Positions 11,613 to 23,209 are shown, counted from the stretch's first letter. The stretch: 64,000 bases of DNA from Ashinkailepas kermadecensis (GCA_034440615.1 JAOTOM010004325.1:160001-224000); one strand, 5' to 3'. Program-made: numbers and translations. Notes: a model not told the origin generated them from the letters alone.

Positions 11613-12572
11613 GCCATGGCGAACCAACGCGATCAGCCCTCGTCCACCAAGCTGGACCATGCCCAATCAGTCACCCAGATACTCTGAATGTTCAGTGCTT
11701 CTTGTGGTGAGCATCTGCTACCTTAAATAGTGAGAGAAGGCGACGCCCGCTGTGTACAATTTATCGCCTCTCATCCACCGGCGTGGTGGTGGTGTTCCCA
11801 GATCAATCCAGGCTATGCCGCGCCGCAGGCGTAACACACATTTTATGATACCAGCTAAATGTGGCTATTTTGGCAAAGCCAAAAAAAGCAGCAGTCTCGC
11901 CGCTGGCCAACCGCCGGCGCCGGTGCAGCGCGGGGAGTAGCAACGCCAGTGGCGACTCACACAACGCCACATACGCCAGCATCACCAGAACACACGGACA
12001 CAACATAACTCTACACAAGCCAAATCCAACCACACCCACAACATCAAACCGACGGAAGGTACATGAAACACATCACATCAATCTCACCGTCAAAAGGAAG
12101 TCATGCTCACTAGATTTAGAACTGGGGTCCGCTGTCGCCATCTGTTGGTGGAGCGCACCTGCCACCTGCCGGCGCGGCAGCGAACACCCGTCGAGCGTGT
12201 ATTACCAATGGGAAAGTATTAGCGCGTCACGGATACACCCCAAGGTTAATGAGGCCCAACATTGAATAAACTGAAGTGATCCGTCTTTTAACTGATGACC
12301 AAATTTCATCACCCTACTCGCAACCGTTGACGAGATATATATATGCACGATATAGATGTAAATAGCTATAGATGCACGGTGTAGCCGACACCGGCGGCGG
12401 CAGTGGCAGCGGCGGCGAGAAAGGACTTTGTTCACCGCATCTTTTATTATATTACATAGTTAAATAATTTGTGTAGGCATCCCATTCCATTTAGCGACGT
12501 TTATGTTCTCAGCGAACACTCATTCCTAAACGTGGCCGAACAGACTGCAGCCATCTGGCTTGCAACCACAGA
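11613..12572. other. No recognisable gene
   Basis: No clear domain in either strand. It contains a short AT microsatellite (ATATATATATG near 12335) and a GGCGGCGGCAGTGGCAGCGGCGG patch near 12390. Confidence 0.6.
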
Positions 12573-12715
12573 TGTCGGGGCAGTCGTAGGGATTGCGATG
12601 ACACACCACATGGGGTCATCACGGCCTATGTCGGGGCAGCCGTAGGGCTTGCGATGACAGACCACATGGGGTCGTCACGGCCTATACCGGGGCAGCCGTA
12701 GGGCTTGTGATTGCC
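12573..12715. repeat. 54-58-bp tandem repeat, about 2.5 copies
   Basis: The segment TGTCGGGGCAGYCGTAGGG followed by an ACCACATGGGGTCRTCACGG block begins at about 12573 and 12627, with a partial third copy near 12685. Confidence 0.88.
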
Positions 12716-12744
12716 ACAGTGGACCTGCGGCACCCATGTCAATA

Positions 12745-12955
12745 AGAGTGGAGCACCCATGTGAGTGGAGCGGCGCTCCCATGTAAGTGGAGAGGTGCAC
12801 TCATGTGAGTGGAGTGTAACACCCATGTAAGTGGAGAGGTGCACCCGTGTGAGTGGAGTGGAGCACCCACGTGAGTGGAGAGGTGCACCCGTGTGAGTTG
12901 AGCGGTGCACCCATGTGAGTGGAGCGGAGCACCCGTGTGAGTGGAGTGAAACAGC
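12745..12955. repeat. 22-bp minisatellite, about 10 copies
   Basis: The unit is approximately GGAGCGGTGCACCCATGTGA plus GT. The CACCCRTGTGAGTG core resembles the CGCCCGTGTAAGTG core of the array at 59039-59885. Confidence 0.9.
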
Positions 12956-13427
12956 GACACGACATTGCCTGGCCAGAGGTTTGCGCACCAGTGCCACCGG
13001 CGAAGCCCACGCTGGCGTCGATGAACTGACGTACTGCGGTTGATTGGTGTGGTGACTCAAATAATGGAATTGTAATGGAAATAATTGGAAGGAACAGGCA
13101 AAATGAGTGTGGTCCATGGCCTAGCGGCCAGGCGGATGGTCAGTAGCCCCGTGATTCACAAATATATTAACTTGTCAGGGGCAAATTCGCCCATCACGAT
13201 CAAATTCTTCATATTGTGAATGCTTTCTGGACATCGGTCCAGACCTCCCAGTGAAACGTCCTCGATATAGGTTCTGGTGTGGTCTGCTGCCTTTTTGAAC
13301 ATTTCTACTTGATGCAGCACATACACATTAAGTGCAAGCACTGCCACCAGGGGTGCAGGTCGCACAGGGTGAAGGAGCCAATGAGGTGAGGGTAAGCGGA
13401 CTCTGAGTTGTCTCACATGTTAAATCA
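12956..13427. other. No recognisable gene
   Basis: Spacer between the 22-bp array and the 3' tail of the first LINE. Nothing was recognised. Confidence 0.6.
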
Positions 13428-13430
13428 ATG

Positions 13431-13492
13431 TCATAAAGTCATAAAGTATTAAGGCTTAATAAGAGCCACAGGGGCCCATCTGGGTTAAGCCT
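13431..13492 (-). other. CR1 copy 1 3'-terminal stem-loop and octamer tail
   Basis: On the minus strand AGGCTTAA pairs perfectly with TTAAGCCT (plus positions 13485-13492 and 13452-13459) around a 25-nt loop containing CCCCTGTGGCTC. The octamer tail CTTTATGA x2 follows. CR1/L2-type reverse transcriptases are thought to recognise such 3' hairpins. Confidence 0.8.
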
Positions 13493-13990
13493 ATCTAGAA
13501 AAGGTACTAGAAATGTACATACTCCCACCCCAATCAATCCCTTATCCAAAGTTCCTAGGAAGCTATATATCCCAGCCTATCTAGCACCACTCACTTGCTA
13601 CCGCATAACACCCTCAACAATCACAAGCTCCTCCCATCACACCCATCGTGCCACCATAGACAATCTTATCAGCATCACATCCCGAAGGAAGGTGCCGAAT
13701 CCACTGCTAGGCACATCCCACACAAATTCATAAAGCGGTCAGACTTAATAAGAGACTCACTTGCTATTGCATAATACACTGAACAATTACAAACTCCTCC
13801 CATCATACCCATTGTGCTACCATAGACAATCTCATCAGTATCACATCCCGAAGGAAGGTGCTGAAACCACTGCTAGGTACACCCTATATAAAGTTATAAA
13901 GCGTTTAGACTTAATAAGAGACTCACTTGCTATTGCATAACACACTCAACAATTACAAACTCCTCCCAACTCCCAACTCCTCCCTGTTGA

Positions 13991-15413
13991 TCAACCCTCC
14001 CTGGAATACAGAAAAACAATCCCCCTAGTCTGATAATGATTGTCTATGCCTTTTTTAAAGATGGTCAGTGTGTTGCTACTGACAATGGTTCCTGGCGGCT
14101 GGTTCCAGTGTTCTACTACCCTGTTGGTGAAGAAAGACTGTCTTAACCTTGTCCTGCTGTGATTAACTTTAATTTTGAATTGATGACCTCTAATTGCATC
14201 ATTTCTGTTAAATTCAAACATTTCCCTCAGATATCCCTGTTCCTGATCATGAACAAATTTAAAAACCTCGATGAGATCTCCTCTCAGCCTTCTATATCTA
14301 AGTGAAAACATATTCAATTTCTTCAGTCTTTCCTCATATGCCAGGTTGCCTATACCATTAACCATTTTTGTTGCCCTCTTTTGTACTCTATCTAAAAGCC
14401 AACAATCTTTCTCATAACTAGGGGACCAAGCTTGTACACAGTATTCCAAATGTGGCCTGACATATGCACAGTAAAGCTTCCTGATGACCTCCTCACTTTT
14501 GTATGACACATTCCTCTGTATTGCCCAAAGCATTCTTAGTGCCTTCTTGCTGGCTTCTTTGGTCTGTTCTGATGCCCCCAATTTTGTGTTCAAAATAACA
14601 CCTAAGTCCTTCTCCTGCTGAGTCACAGATAGTACTTGGCCACCCATCAAGTATGGAGCCTTCATATGCTGCCTACCTACATGCATGACTTTGCACTTAT
14701 CAAAATTAAACTTCATTTTCCATTTTTCGGACCACTTCACTAGCTCGTCTAAGTCTTTCTGCAGCAAAACCTGCTCATTGTGCCCTGTTATTGCCCTAAC
14801 GATCTTCAAATCATCAGCAAATTTCAAAACCTTACTGCTAAGGCCACATTCAATGCTATTCACATATATAATGAACAATAGTGGCCCCAGTACCGACCCC
14901 TGGGGGACTCCACTAAGAACATTTTGCCATGATGACTTTGTACCATTTAGCATCACTCTCTGCTGTCTATCTGAAAGCCACAACTCTATCCATTTTAGGA
15001 TGCTACCTGCAATACCATGGACTTGAAGCTGCATCATTAACCGTTTATGGGGTACCTTGTCAAAGGCTTTACTAAAGTCAAGATATGCTACATCAACCTG
15101 ATTTCCCTCATCAAATTGTTCTGTAGCAAAATTCAGAAAGTCCAAGAGATTTGAGACACGATCGCCCTTTTCTAAACCCATGTTGAGTATCTTGAATCAA
15201 TCTGTTCCCTTCCAGAAAACTAACTATTCTATCCTTGATAATTGATTCGAGTACCTTGCAGACTAGGGATGTGAGGCTTACTGGCCTATAGTTTTCAACT
15301 TTCCCTCTTTCTCCTTTCTTGAAAATAGGAACTACATTTGTCCTTTTCCAATCTGTTGGAATTTCATTTTGCGAAACTGATCTACAAAATATTATACTAA
15401 GTGGAATTGCCAC
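13991..15413 (-). pseudogene. CR1-like reverse transcriptase, 5'-truncated and frameshifted
   Basis: The RT domain copies element RNA at the nicked target site. In order the sequence shows: the fingers region (ENYRPVSLTS), RKGRSCL, the first catalytic aspartate block (VAYLDFSKAFDKVPHKRL), the SGVPQGSVLGPLLF block, the catalytic FADD motif, and the C-terminal HLEYCVQAW region through to a terminal NHYQTRG segment. A frameshift near 15175-15180 splits it into a 100-codon 5' part (15111-15413) and a 396-codon 3' part (13991-15181). The endonuclease and ORF1 are missing. It cannot be autonomous. Protein similarity to copy 2 is roughly 90% where both are present. Confidence 0.88.
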
Positions 15414-15917
15414 TTCCTTTTCAGTTCGCCGCCAGATGTCGAGGTGGAAACACGTCGGTGTGGAGCTCCTGCTTTCGAGATAAGTTGTTGCAGAACCGGA
15501 CAGTATCCTAGGCTTAACTGTGGATAGGTATTTAGCAATTACTTCTGTGCATATATTTGCATAGTTTTAGCTCATAAGTTTCTTTTTTAGCAAGCAGATT
15601 ATAATATTTACACCAAGAGACGCTGCCCAGCGCCATTTTGTCCATTCTGTCTGTCTTTGTCTAGTGTGTCTAGTGTGTCTTTGTCTAGTGTTTTCAGCTA
15701 TTTATTTCATTTTTGGCAGTTATTCAGCGAGTTATTTCTTCTTTCTTTAAAACCAGTCAACTTTCTGCACAGTGATTACCTTGTAAGTGCTGCATAGTTA
15801 GGAACTAGCATAAACCTAAGCTTTGTCGGTTATTTCGCTCTGCTCTGTTATTTGGTAAATCATTCTGCAGCAAGTTACTTTTCAATCGCAATCTAGGAAT
15901 AAGCTGCAGCCTTTAGG

Positions 15918-16855
15918 ATGGTTACTACCAGGATGCAGGCACTAGAGGATGAGGTTAGGGCCCTTAAGGCAGAGCTTTCCAAGCTCAAAGCTTCCCTTGC
16001 TTCACAGGGCTGGCCAGAAAGGGTAACATGTAAGGGGCAGTCTGTAGCAGGGGCATCCTATGCCCAGGTGGTCACAGGCCACCAGGTAACTGTAGCTTCC
16101 CCTGCTGTGGAGGTGGCAGGGAGATCTGAAGAGAGAAGTATTCCTAGTGAACAGAAGATTTCTAGTTGTAGCGCACAGGAGGGGCAGTGGTTTAAAGTCA
16201 GGGGGTGGAGGATTTGGAGGAGTGAGCCTAAGCAAGGGGGCAGTGAGTGGCAGGTGGTAGGTGGTAGGAGTGGGAAGCAACCTAGTGAAGCAGCTCAACA
16301 GGCAGGAGTAATAACATCCAATAGGTTCCAGGCACTGGAGGACTGCCCGCAGGATAGTGATAGCAGTGATAGCAGCAAGGAGACTGTGCTGGTGGTAGGA
16401 GACTCTCGGGTGCGGCATTTAGATAGAGTTTTCTGTAAAGGTAGGAGAGGCAGGAGGTGCATCACCAGGCCTGGTGCCAAGGTTAGAGACCTGGTCCCAG
16501 TGGTGGCACAGGCCACCAGTGAGGACCAGTTTAGTACAGTTATAGTGCAGGTAGGAGTGAGGAGCTGCTGCAGGACTACAGGGCCCTTCTGGCCACCCTG
16601 AAGCAGAGCAAAAGCAGAGTTATTGTGACAGCTATTCTGCCCAGGGCTGAAGTCTCCACTGAGTGGAGCTCTAGGGCACTGGCAGCCAATGCCAGGGTGG
16701 GTAGGCTCTGCAATGAGTTAGGTTTGACCTTTGTTGACAAGTGGTGCAGGTTTTATGGTTCATGGGACCTCTATTAAAGGGATGGCCTGCACTTCTCCGA
16801 GAAGGGGGTGCAAGTGTTAAGTAAAGTGTATGAACATGTCCTTCAGGGAAACTAG
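15918..16855 (+). pseudogene. CR1-like ORF1 with coiled coil and SGNH-type esterase domain
   Basis: ORF1 proteins of CR1 and related clades bind RNA and often carry an SGNH hydrolase-like domain. The N-terminus (residues 2-33) is heptad-rich and coiled-coil-like (MQALEDEVRALKAELSKLKA). After a low-complexity linker comes VLVVGDSRVRHLD, whose GDS is the usual catalytic-serine block. The frame breaks near 16550-16560, just after the VIVQVGV strand. In another frame the domain continues with VTAILPRAE and then a DGLHFSEKG block that supplies the Asp/His motif. That last block sits just after an in-frame stop (TAA at about 16775). At least one frameshift and one stop make it non-functional. Confidence 0.75.
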
Positions 16856-16863
16856 ATAATGGG

Positions 16864-19488
16864 GTGGGGAGGGAAGAAGTGGCATTACCATCTCATGAAT
16901 ATGCCAATAGTGACAGCATAGGCAATAGAACCTCACAGTCAGCAAATAGGGATGGCAGTAGATCAAGGGGGCAGAGTGGTAGCTCATCCAGAGATGATAG
17001 AGCTACTCAGCATGACAAAACCAAAGATGGTTATGGAACATTTCTTAAGTGTATGATGCTTAATGCTCAGAGTATTCGATCCAAATTTGACGAGTTCAAG
17101 TGTTATGTTGCTGATGAGGAACCAGATTTTGTTTGCATTACTGAGGCATGGGTCAGTGAGGGGTATTTTGGGGATAACTTGCAGGACTATGAGATCCAGG
17201 GATACAATATGTTTTCATGCAATAGGGGTCCAGCAGTGAAAGGGGGTGGTGTAATGCTCTATGTGAATAGCTTATTTAGTTCTCAAAAAGTAGCAAATGG
17301 GGTTAAGAATTTGTCTGTGGAGTCCATTTGGCTTGATGTTTCTGTGGGAAAAGGCAACAGCAATAAACTGAGAATAGGAGCTTTGTACCGATCAGGAACC
17401 TTGCCACATTCTCAGCAACTGGAGCTTGATAAGGTGATTTGTGAGGAAATCAGTAGAAACTTTCAGAGGAAATGCCTTATTCTTGGTGACCTTAATCTAA
17501 AAGGATATGAAAATGTTGGCGTTGGCTCCCCAGCATGTAAACTGTTTAGGAAATGCCTTGAAGAGGACCTGTTCTTACACCAGTTTGTCTCATTCTTGGA
17601 CCCTGTCTTCTCGGATTTAAGTGATTTAGTTCAAGACTTGACTGTAGGAGAAACTCTGGGAAGAAGTGACCATAACATAGTGAGATTCAAGGCACATGTA
17701 GCAGGGACAATCAAGGATAATTTGGCAAAGGTTCTAAATTTTAACAGGGCAGACTTTGACTGCATGAGAGCAGCTTTAAGTGCCATAAAATGGGAAGAAG
17801 AATTCTCCGATTTAAATGCCTGTGAAATGTGGGAAAAGTTCAAATCTTACTTGAGGGAAATTCATATTAGACATGTCCCCCAAAAAGCAAAGGCGCAAAA
17901 GAAGAGTAGGAAAGCCAGCATGGCTTACACCAGATTTGACAAAAGCAATTAAGGCTAAGAAAGATGCATTTAGAGTATTTAAGGAAGCTTCAAATATAGT
18001 AAATCTAAGGTTGTATCAAAAAGCTAGAGACGCTGTGAAGCAGAAAACCAGAGCAGCAAAGCGAGCAAAAGAATTGGATTTGGCTAGGAACTGTAATGGG
18101 GACAGTAAAAAGTTCTTTAGTTTCTACAAGCTAAGTAAAGTTTCAAGCACAATTGGTCCACTGGAAGTAAATGGGATTATATTGAGTGAGGATAGTGAGA
18201 TGGTTGAGGAATTGAGCAAGCAGTTTAAATCAGTGTTTACATTGGAGGATGTGACAAATCTGCCAACTGTGAACCACAGCCCAGCAACAGGTGATCAGTT
18301 ACATGATGCTGATTTCATTGACAGTGATGTTGTTTTGAATTGTCAGGAAAATAAAGCCAAACAAGGCAGCAGGACCTGATGGAATCTATGCTAGGGTATT
18401 GCGGGAAGCTGAAAAAGAATTGGCAATTCCACTCAGTATAATATTTTGTAGATCAGTTTCACAAAATGAAATTCCAACCGATTGGAACAGGGCAAATGTA
18501 GTTCCTATTTTCAAGAAAGGAGAAAGAGGGAAAGTTGAAAACTATAGGCCAGTAAGCCTCACATCACTAGCCTGCAAGGTACTTGAATCAATTATCAAGG
18601 ATAAAATAGTTAGTTTTCTGGAAGGAAGCAGAGTGATTCAAGATACTCAACATGGGTTAAGAAAAGGGCGATCGTGTCTCACAAATCTCTTCGACTTTTT
18701 TAATTTTGCTACAGAACAATTTGATAAGGGAAATCAGGTTGATGTAGCATATCTTGACTTTAGCAAGGCCTTTGACAAGGTACCTCATAAACGGTTAATG
18801 ATGCAGCTTGAGGCCCATGGTATTGTGGGTAACATCCTAAAATGGATAGGGTTGTGGCTTTCAGATAGACAGCAGAGAGTGATGCTAAATGGTACAAAAT
18901 CATCATGGCAAAATGTTCTTAGTGGAGTCCCCCAAGGGTCAGTACTGGGACCACTATTGTTCATTATGTTTGTAAATAACATTGAAAGTGGCCTAAGCAG
19001 CAAGGTTTTGAAATTTGCAGATGATTTGAAGGTCTTTAGGGCAATAACAGGGCACAATGAGCAGGTCTTGCTGCAGAAAGACTTAGACGAGCTTGTGAAA
19101 TGGTCCGAAAAATGGCAAATGAAATGTAATTTTGATAAGTGCAAAATCATGCATGTAGGTAGGCAGCATATCAAGGCTCCATACTTGATGGGTGGCCAAG
19201 TACTATCTGTGACTCAGCAGGATAAGGACTTAGGTGTTATTTTTAACACAAAATTGGGGGCATCAGAACAGACCAAAGAAGCCAGGAAGAAGGCACGAAG
19301 AATGCTTGGGGCAATAAATAGGAACGTATCATACAAAAGTGAGGAAGTCATCAGGAAGCTTTATTGTGCATATGTCAGGCCACATCTGGAATATTGTGTC
19401 GAAGCTTGGCACTGAACATCTTTAAGAACAGCATAGACAATCATTATAAGAATAGGGGGCTTGTTTTTCTGTATTCCAGGGAGAGTTG
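16864..19488 (+). pseudogene. CR1-like ORF2: AP endonuclease plus reverse transcriptase, broken
   Basis: ORF2 encodes the nuclease that nicks the target and the RT that primes from the nick. The endonuclease part (about 17050-17700) shows MLNAQSIRSKFDEF, DFVCITEAWV, a GGGVMLYV strand, LILGDLN and the terminal SDHNIVRF. The frame then shifts near 17890-17912, runs to about 18350, and shifts again in an A-rich stretch. RT follows with NKAAGPDGIYARVL, ENYRPVSLTS, DFSKAFDKVPHKRL, SGVPQGSVLGPLLF and FADDLK. After CVEAWH a deletion removes about 119 codons relative to copy 1, and the end of the protein resumes at about 19415-19488. Two frameshifts plus the deletion make it inactive. Confidence 0.87.
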
Positions 19489-19525
19489 ATCAGCACATTT
19501 CATGGACAACTGGTTCAGTGTACAG

Positions 19526-19594
19526 AGTGCAACCAAGAAGGACCCTTGTGGCTCATAGTTGCACTGATCTTTTATGTCTTTATGTCTTTATGTC
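19526..19594 (+). other. CR1 copy 2 3'-terminal stem-loop and octamer tail
   Basis: AGTGCAAC (19526-19533) pairs perfectly with GTTGCACT (19558-19565) around a 24-nt loop containing CCCTTGTGGCTC. TTTATGTC follows three times. Stem position and length match copy 1, but the stem sequence differs. Confidence 0.8.
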
Positions 19595-19706
19595 TTCAAA
19601 GGAGATACTTAGCTGCTGAGGACGCCATCTACCTGCACAAGCGATAACGTTGATACAGACCTGGCGGCCAAACCTAGGTTCCCAAAATGGTCGCTAGATG
19701 ACTCTG

Positions 19707-20240
19707 AACTCTGGCAAAATTTCGCCCGGACGAAATAAAACGCCAGGAAGACCGAAACAGGAATTTCCACAAAGTTGGGACGGGATGGGCAGCGGGAGGA
19801 CGCTTTCTAAGTCGTTCCTGGAAGTTTTCATGTTTTTGATAATATGATGGATATTAAACCAATGTTATAAGCGAGGCTACAAATTATTGAGAAGCCCTTG
19901 CCTTCGCATTGAGCTGGTTTTGCTTGTGGCATTTTGCTGGGCCTGTGTACTGCAAAGCGCACGTGAGTGTACTTGAGAACAATCAGTTTTCCGCAGTTCC
20001 TTTTTAGCAGACGACATTTCTTGCGTACAAATTAAGGTGAATGTGGTCGAATGACCGAATGACTGCTTTTAACATTGGTTTAATATCCATCCTAGTAGCA
20101 AGAGCACGGAAACTTCGAGGAACGACTTAAAAAGGGCTCTCTCTCCCGCTGCCCATTCCAGCTCAACTTTGGGGAAGTTCCTGCGTCCCCGCATGGGAGT
20201 CTCCGCCGGCTTTTCTCGTGCCGTGAGGGCGACGTCAGAA
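19707..20240. mobile_element. Foldback-type element with ~160-bp inverted arms
   Basis: The left arm (about 19707-19868) and the reverse complement of the right arm (about 20072-20240) align over some 160 bp at roughly 75-80%. Shared blocks include ATGGGCAGCGGGAG, AAGTCGTTCCT and GATGGATATTAAACCAATGT. The spacer is about 200 bp without coding potential. The arms are much longer than ordinary MITE termini. The outer ends are diffuse and no target-site duplication was found, so the element class is open. Confidence 0.7.
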
Positions 20241-20252
20241 CCGTGATTAATG

Positions 20253-20410
20253 CAGGGATGTTGTTTGATATGCTTTTTAGGGGGTAGGTAAGTGCGCCCT
20301 CAAAGTTGGCTTTGCCCTCCTCCGAATAATTTCAACTTTTAGGATGTGACCCTAAGGAATGTGCCCTCAATGTCGAATGCCCAATGACCTGAACTGCCTT
20401 CGGACTATGA
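20253..20410 (+). mobile_element. hAT-type MITE family A, degraded copy
   Basis: It begins CAGGGATGTTG, close to the family terminus CAGGGGTGTTG. Family blocks follow: GTTGGCTTTGCCCTCC, AATAATTTCAACTTTTA, GTGACCCTA and TGTGCCC. The right half is diverged and its terminus is unclear. Confidence 0.65.
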
Positions 20411-21547
20411 CTAGCAATATGTCAGGAAAATATGATTGAAAACAATCCTCTGAACCTTCCAGATGCATTTCATAGTGATGGTGCTAAATTATTTGTGTTC
20501 AAGCTTGGTAGATGTGAGAACGTAGGGGAAAGCTATTATTGAAAGTTAACTCGATAAGGCATAAAGTACATGCTAAAGCTAGCGTGAACGTAATCCTTTG
20601 ACGAACACACAATGCGTCTGCAGTCCTGCTACCAACCGTTGCGCTGACGTCACGCCTCCATAAGGCCTGACATCACGACAGTGCCACACCGCCGCTAATC
20701 CAGATCGGGGACGGGGCGGGGGGCGGGGGTTGCATCCTGTATCTGGCCTCGCCGGTCCGCCCAGACTGGATATGTGGGTCAGTCGCGGCCGAGTTCAACG
20801 GCCTCCGCGTCGTTCCGAGGCCGGTCGATGGCGGCACTTTCCCTTTCACCGGCGCGGCGCCTCCAGACGCAACGCTTGCAGCGCCGCTGCTCCACGGCCC
20901 GATCTCGGGCAGACTTCAAACCAGACGGCCCGACTGACAGTTCTTCACGCGCTAACTGCGAGGCTCGGCCCCTGCAGTCAAATTGCCAGCCCCAGTCGAA
21001 CAACAATTGGATGAATTGGGACCAAATATTGGCATGGGATAAGTTAATGCTTCTCTTGAACTCGCACCAGGTCATCCCGCGCAAACCAGACCCAAGCAAA
21101 CGCCCGTTGAAACCCATGTATAATATTCTGCGTCTTACCTCAATTGACGATTTGCTTTTACACAGATGAGAAGAATAATATAACCACGAGGCCAGATGCG
21201 ACGAAAGGAAAGACATTGGAACACGTGACTTCGCTAGGCTGCCATACGTGAAATACAAATCGGCACAAATCAGAGATAGCCATCTAGACTGTGTCTGTGT
21301 CGTACATTTTCAAAGCAAACCGGGTGAAATCCATGCGTGCAGAAAATCAAGCCAATATTCCCCAAGGGGAGCCAAGTTGATGTCCCTTTTCTCGCTGAGA
21401 GTGCCCCTCCAAATTTGTCCCCCCTCTCTGAAGCTGATAGTTGAAGGGATCAAGCAGCATAGTATAACTAGGACATTTCAAAGATGTAGAAATATTATTT
21501 AGTTATGAAAAATAAAACAATTTTATTTGCCGTTTCCTCATTATTGG
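20411..21547. other. No recognisable gene; GC-rich patch 20640-20990
   Basis: The CG-dense patch has open frames on both strands but no recognisable domain. A candidate donor or acceptor could not be linked to a protein motif. The flanks are AT-rich. Confidence 0.5.
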
Positions 21548-22064
21548 GATAGTCGTAGCTTCTGCCGGTCTGTTGGCGACCGGGTCACCTAGTATTACAT
21601 TAGGACCCTTTCTGGCGGCCCGAGATCATTCCAGCAACTAGGGCCTACTCCGTCGTCTCAGGGGCCCTCTATGTCTACCCAGGGCCATTTCTGGCAGGCT
21701 GAAGGCCCCTTTTCAAAAGTTTGGGCCCTCTCTATCAGGTCAAGGGCCCTTTCTTCGGTCTGGGCCCCGCTGTCAGCTCAGGGGCCCTTCACATTGGCTC
21801 GGAGCCCTCTCCGTAAATTCGGGGACCTTTCAAAAGCTCCGTGGCCCCTCCGTCTATCTGGAAGCTCTTCACGCTTGCCCAGCCCAGGGCCTTCGACATA
21901 TTCCAGATGGCACTCTCCGTTGACTCGGGACACTCTTTATCAGCCCGGGATCCCCTTTCGTCGGGTCACGGATCCTACACGTCGGCCCAGTAAGCCCTTG
22001 TAGGTCACCTCTGACCTTCCAGGGAGGTTGACCCCACCACCCCCACCTCTTGGCTACGCTACTG
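21548..22064. mobile_element. MITE family B with TIR-like end and internal GGCCCTT repeats
   Basis: The right end reads GGCTACGCTACTG, the reverse of a CAGTAGCGTAGCC terminus. The left end is weaker (ATAGTCGTAGC). The interior is built from degenerate ~25-30-bp units (AGGGCCCTTTCTTCGGT, CAGGGGCCCTTCACATTGG). It is colinear with the reverse complement of 54464-55039 over several hundred bases, so this is a dispersed family and not just a local tandem array. Confidence 0.7.
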
Positions 22065-23209
22065 AATGAGCCGTAGGTGGGCGCATTTCATGCTTCCAAA
22101 GTTATGAGTAAGTAACCGAATGCTGAGGGGAATGTGAGCACCTACAATTAAGGGGAGAAATGAGCCCAGCATTCCTACGATTAAAACTTCAATACATGCG
22201 GAACATTGTAATTGCGTAGGAATGCTATTGTGCTTTAAGACAAATGTACTCTGCACCGAAGGTAACATGTTGCTAACGAATTAAAACGAAGGGATAACGA
22301 CATCGAATACTGAGCTGAGGTTTCCAATCCTATTCATCGGGGTGGAGAGTAGGGTCATCAGAACCGAAATGCGGAAGAGGTTATCTACAGCTATGGTAAA
22401 TGGGGCCTGCGACCTAGTTTGAGTTAAAGGGAGAGGGGATCAACTGCATTTTGCATGGACATGAATAGATGCTCAATCCATGCCGTATATTCGCCCTGGG
22501 CGCCTTTTGGGTAGCGCATTTGGTATGGCAGCAAATATAACATCGCGATAGGGACGCACACGCAATCGGCCATCAATAATGCCTCGCTGCCAATATATTT
22601 TGCATACGCAAGTGAAAATGGTTGAACGAATTGAATAGCGGTTCGCCGTGCCAACACGACGAAAATGACCGCTAAATAACGCTTGTCGCAGATGAGGATA
22701 TCCGTACATCACACAAACTGTACTTCCTGTGCTAACGGGATCCTCTCCCTACTGAGTATGAACCGGAACAAGCTAAGATAGTGATGTGTTTACGTTACTC
22801 TTCAATCAATGAAATATAGATCGTAGAATACGAGAAAAGGCATGAGCTCATTTAGCCACATGGTGGGCGCGCATTTTGGGCACTCCCCCTACACTTGTAC
22901 TCATGGGTGACGCCACCGGAGGGAGAGGGGGGGGGGGGGAGGGGAAGGATGCAGGACGAATCCCCAGATATCGAGGCGCAGCACTCGGGTTATGGGTGTA
23001 AACTGGTGCGAATGAATCCAACATCGACCTTGCTCTTCCCCAACGAAACTAACTACACAAAACAGTTCACACTATCAGCCAGAGGAGGCTCTGGGTTCCC
23101 TTAGGATCCCTCCCCCAGTGCCGCATGGGGTGTAGGAAAAAGGCGGCTTCCCAAACTGCCCGATTAAGAAGTAAGCTGTTCTTGGGAGAAAAGCGCATTT
23201 TTCGCAAAC
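22065..23209. other. No recognisable gene; poly-G run
   Basis: AT-rich intergenic-type sequence. A homopolymer run of about 12 G lies near 22928-22940. No domain was recognised. Confidence 0.6.

Larger units (their letters stand above)
13428..15430 (-). mobile_element. CR1-like LINE, 5'-truncated copy (copy 1)
   Basis: A jockey-superfamily non-LTR element on the minus strand. It keeps the C-terminal two-thirds of the reverse transcriptase frame plus a long 3' UTR. The UTR contains ~166-bp direct repeats; CTTAATAAGAGACTCACTTG recurs at about 13745 and 13911. The element ends in an 8-bp-stem hairpin and a short 8-mer tail (CTTTATGA)n at 13431-13446. Its 5' end is truncated inside ORF2 near 15430, where it meets the 5' region of copy 2 head to head. 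No target-site duplication was identified. The CR1 label rests on the RT motifs, the octameric tail and the esterase-type ORF1 of copy 2; a close L2-type clade is possible. Confidence 0.85.
15431..19594 (+). mobile_element. CR1-like LINE, near full-length but decayed (copy 2)
   Basis: The layout is a 5' UTR (start uncertain, between about 15430 and 15620), ORF1 (15918-16855), ORF2 (16864-19488), a short 3' UTR, an 8-bp hairpin and a three-copy octamer tail TTTATGTC at 19571-19594. Frameshifts and stops break both ORFs. About 119 codons after the RT domain are deleted at 19411-19414, compared with copy 1. The coding sequence is close to copy 1, yet the 3' UTR is much shorter and of different sequence, so the two belong to different subfamilies. 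Confidence 0.87.

Noticed and set aside
9370..11730. Open frame of 786 codons (plus overlapping 344-, 222- and 156-codon frames)
   Set aside because: Nearly the whole frame is the 23-bp array. The unit lacks stops in all three plus-strand frames, so openness carries no coding information. There is no non-repeat domain, signal peptide or splice context.
13428..19594. The two LINE copies as halves of one twin-primed insertion
   Set aside because: Each copy has its own hairpin and octamer tail and both contain the RT region, so they are separate insertions.
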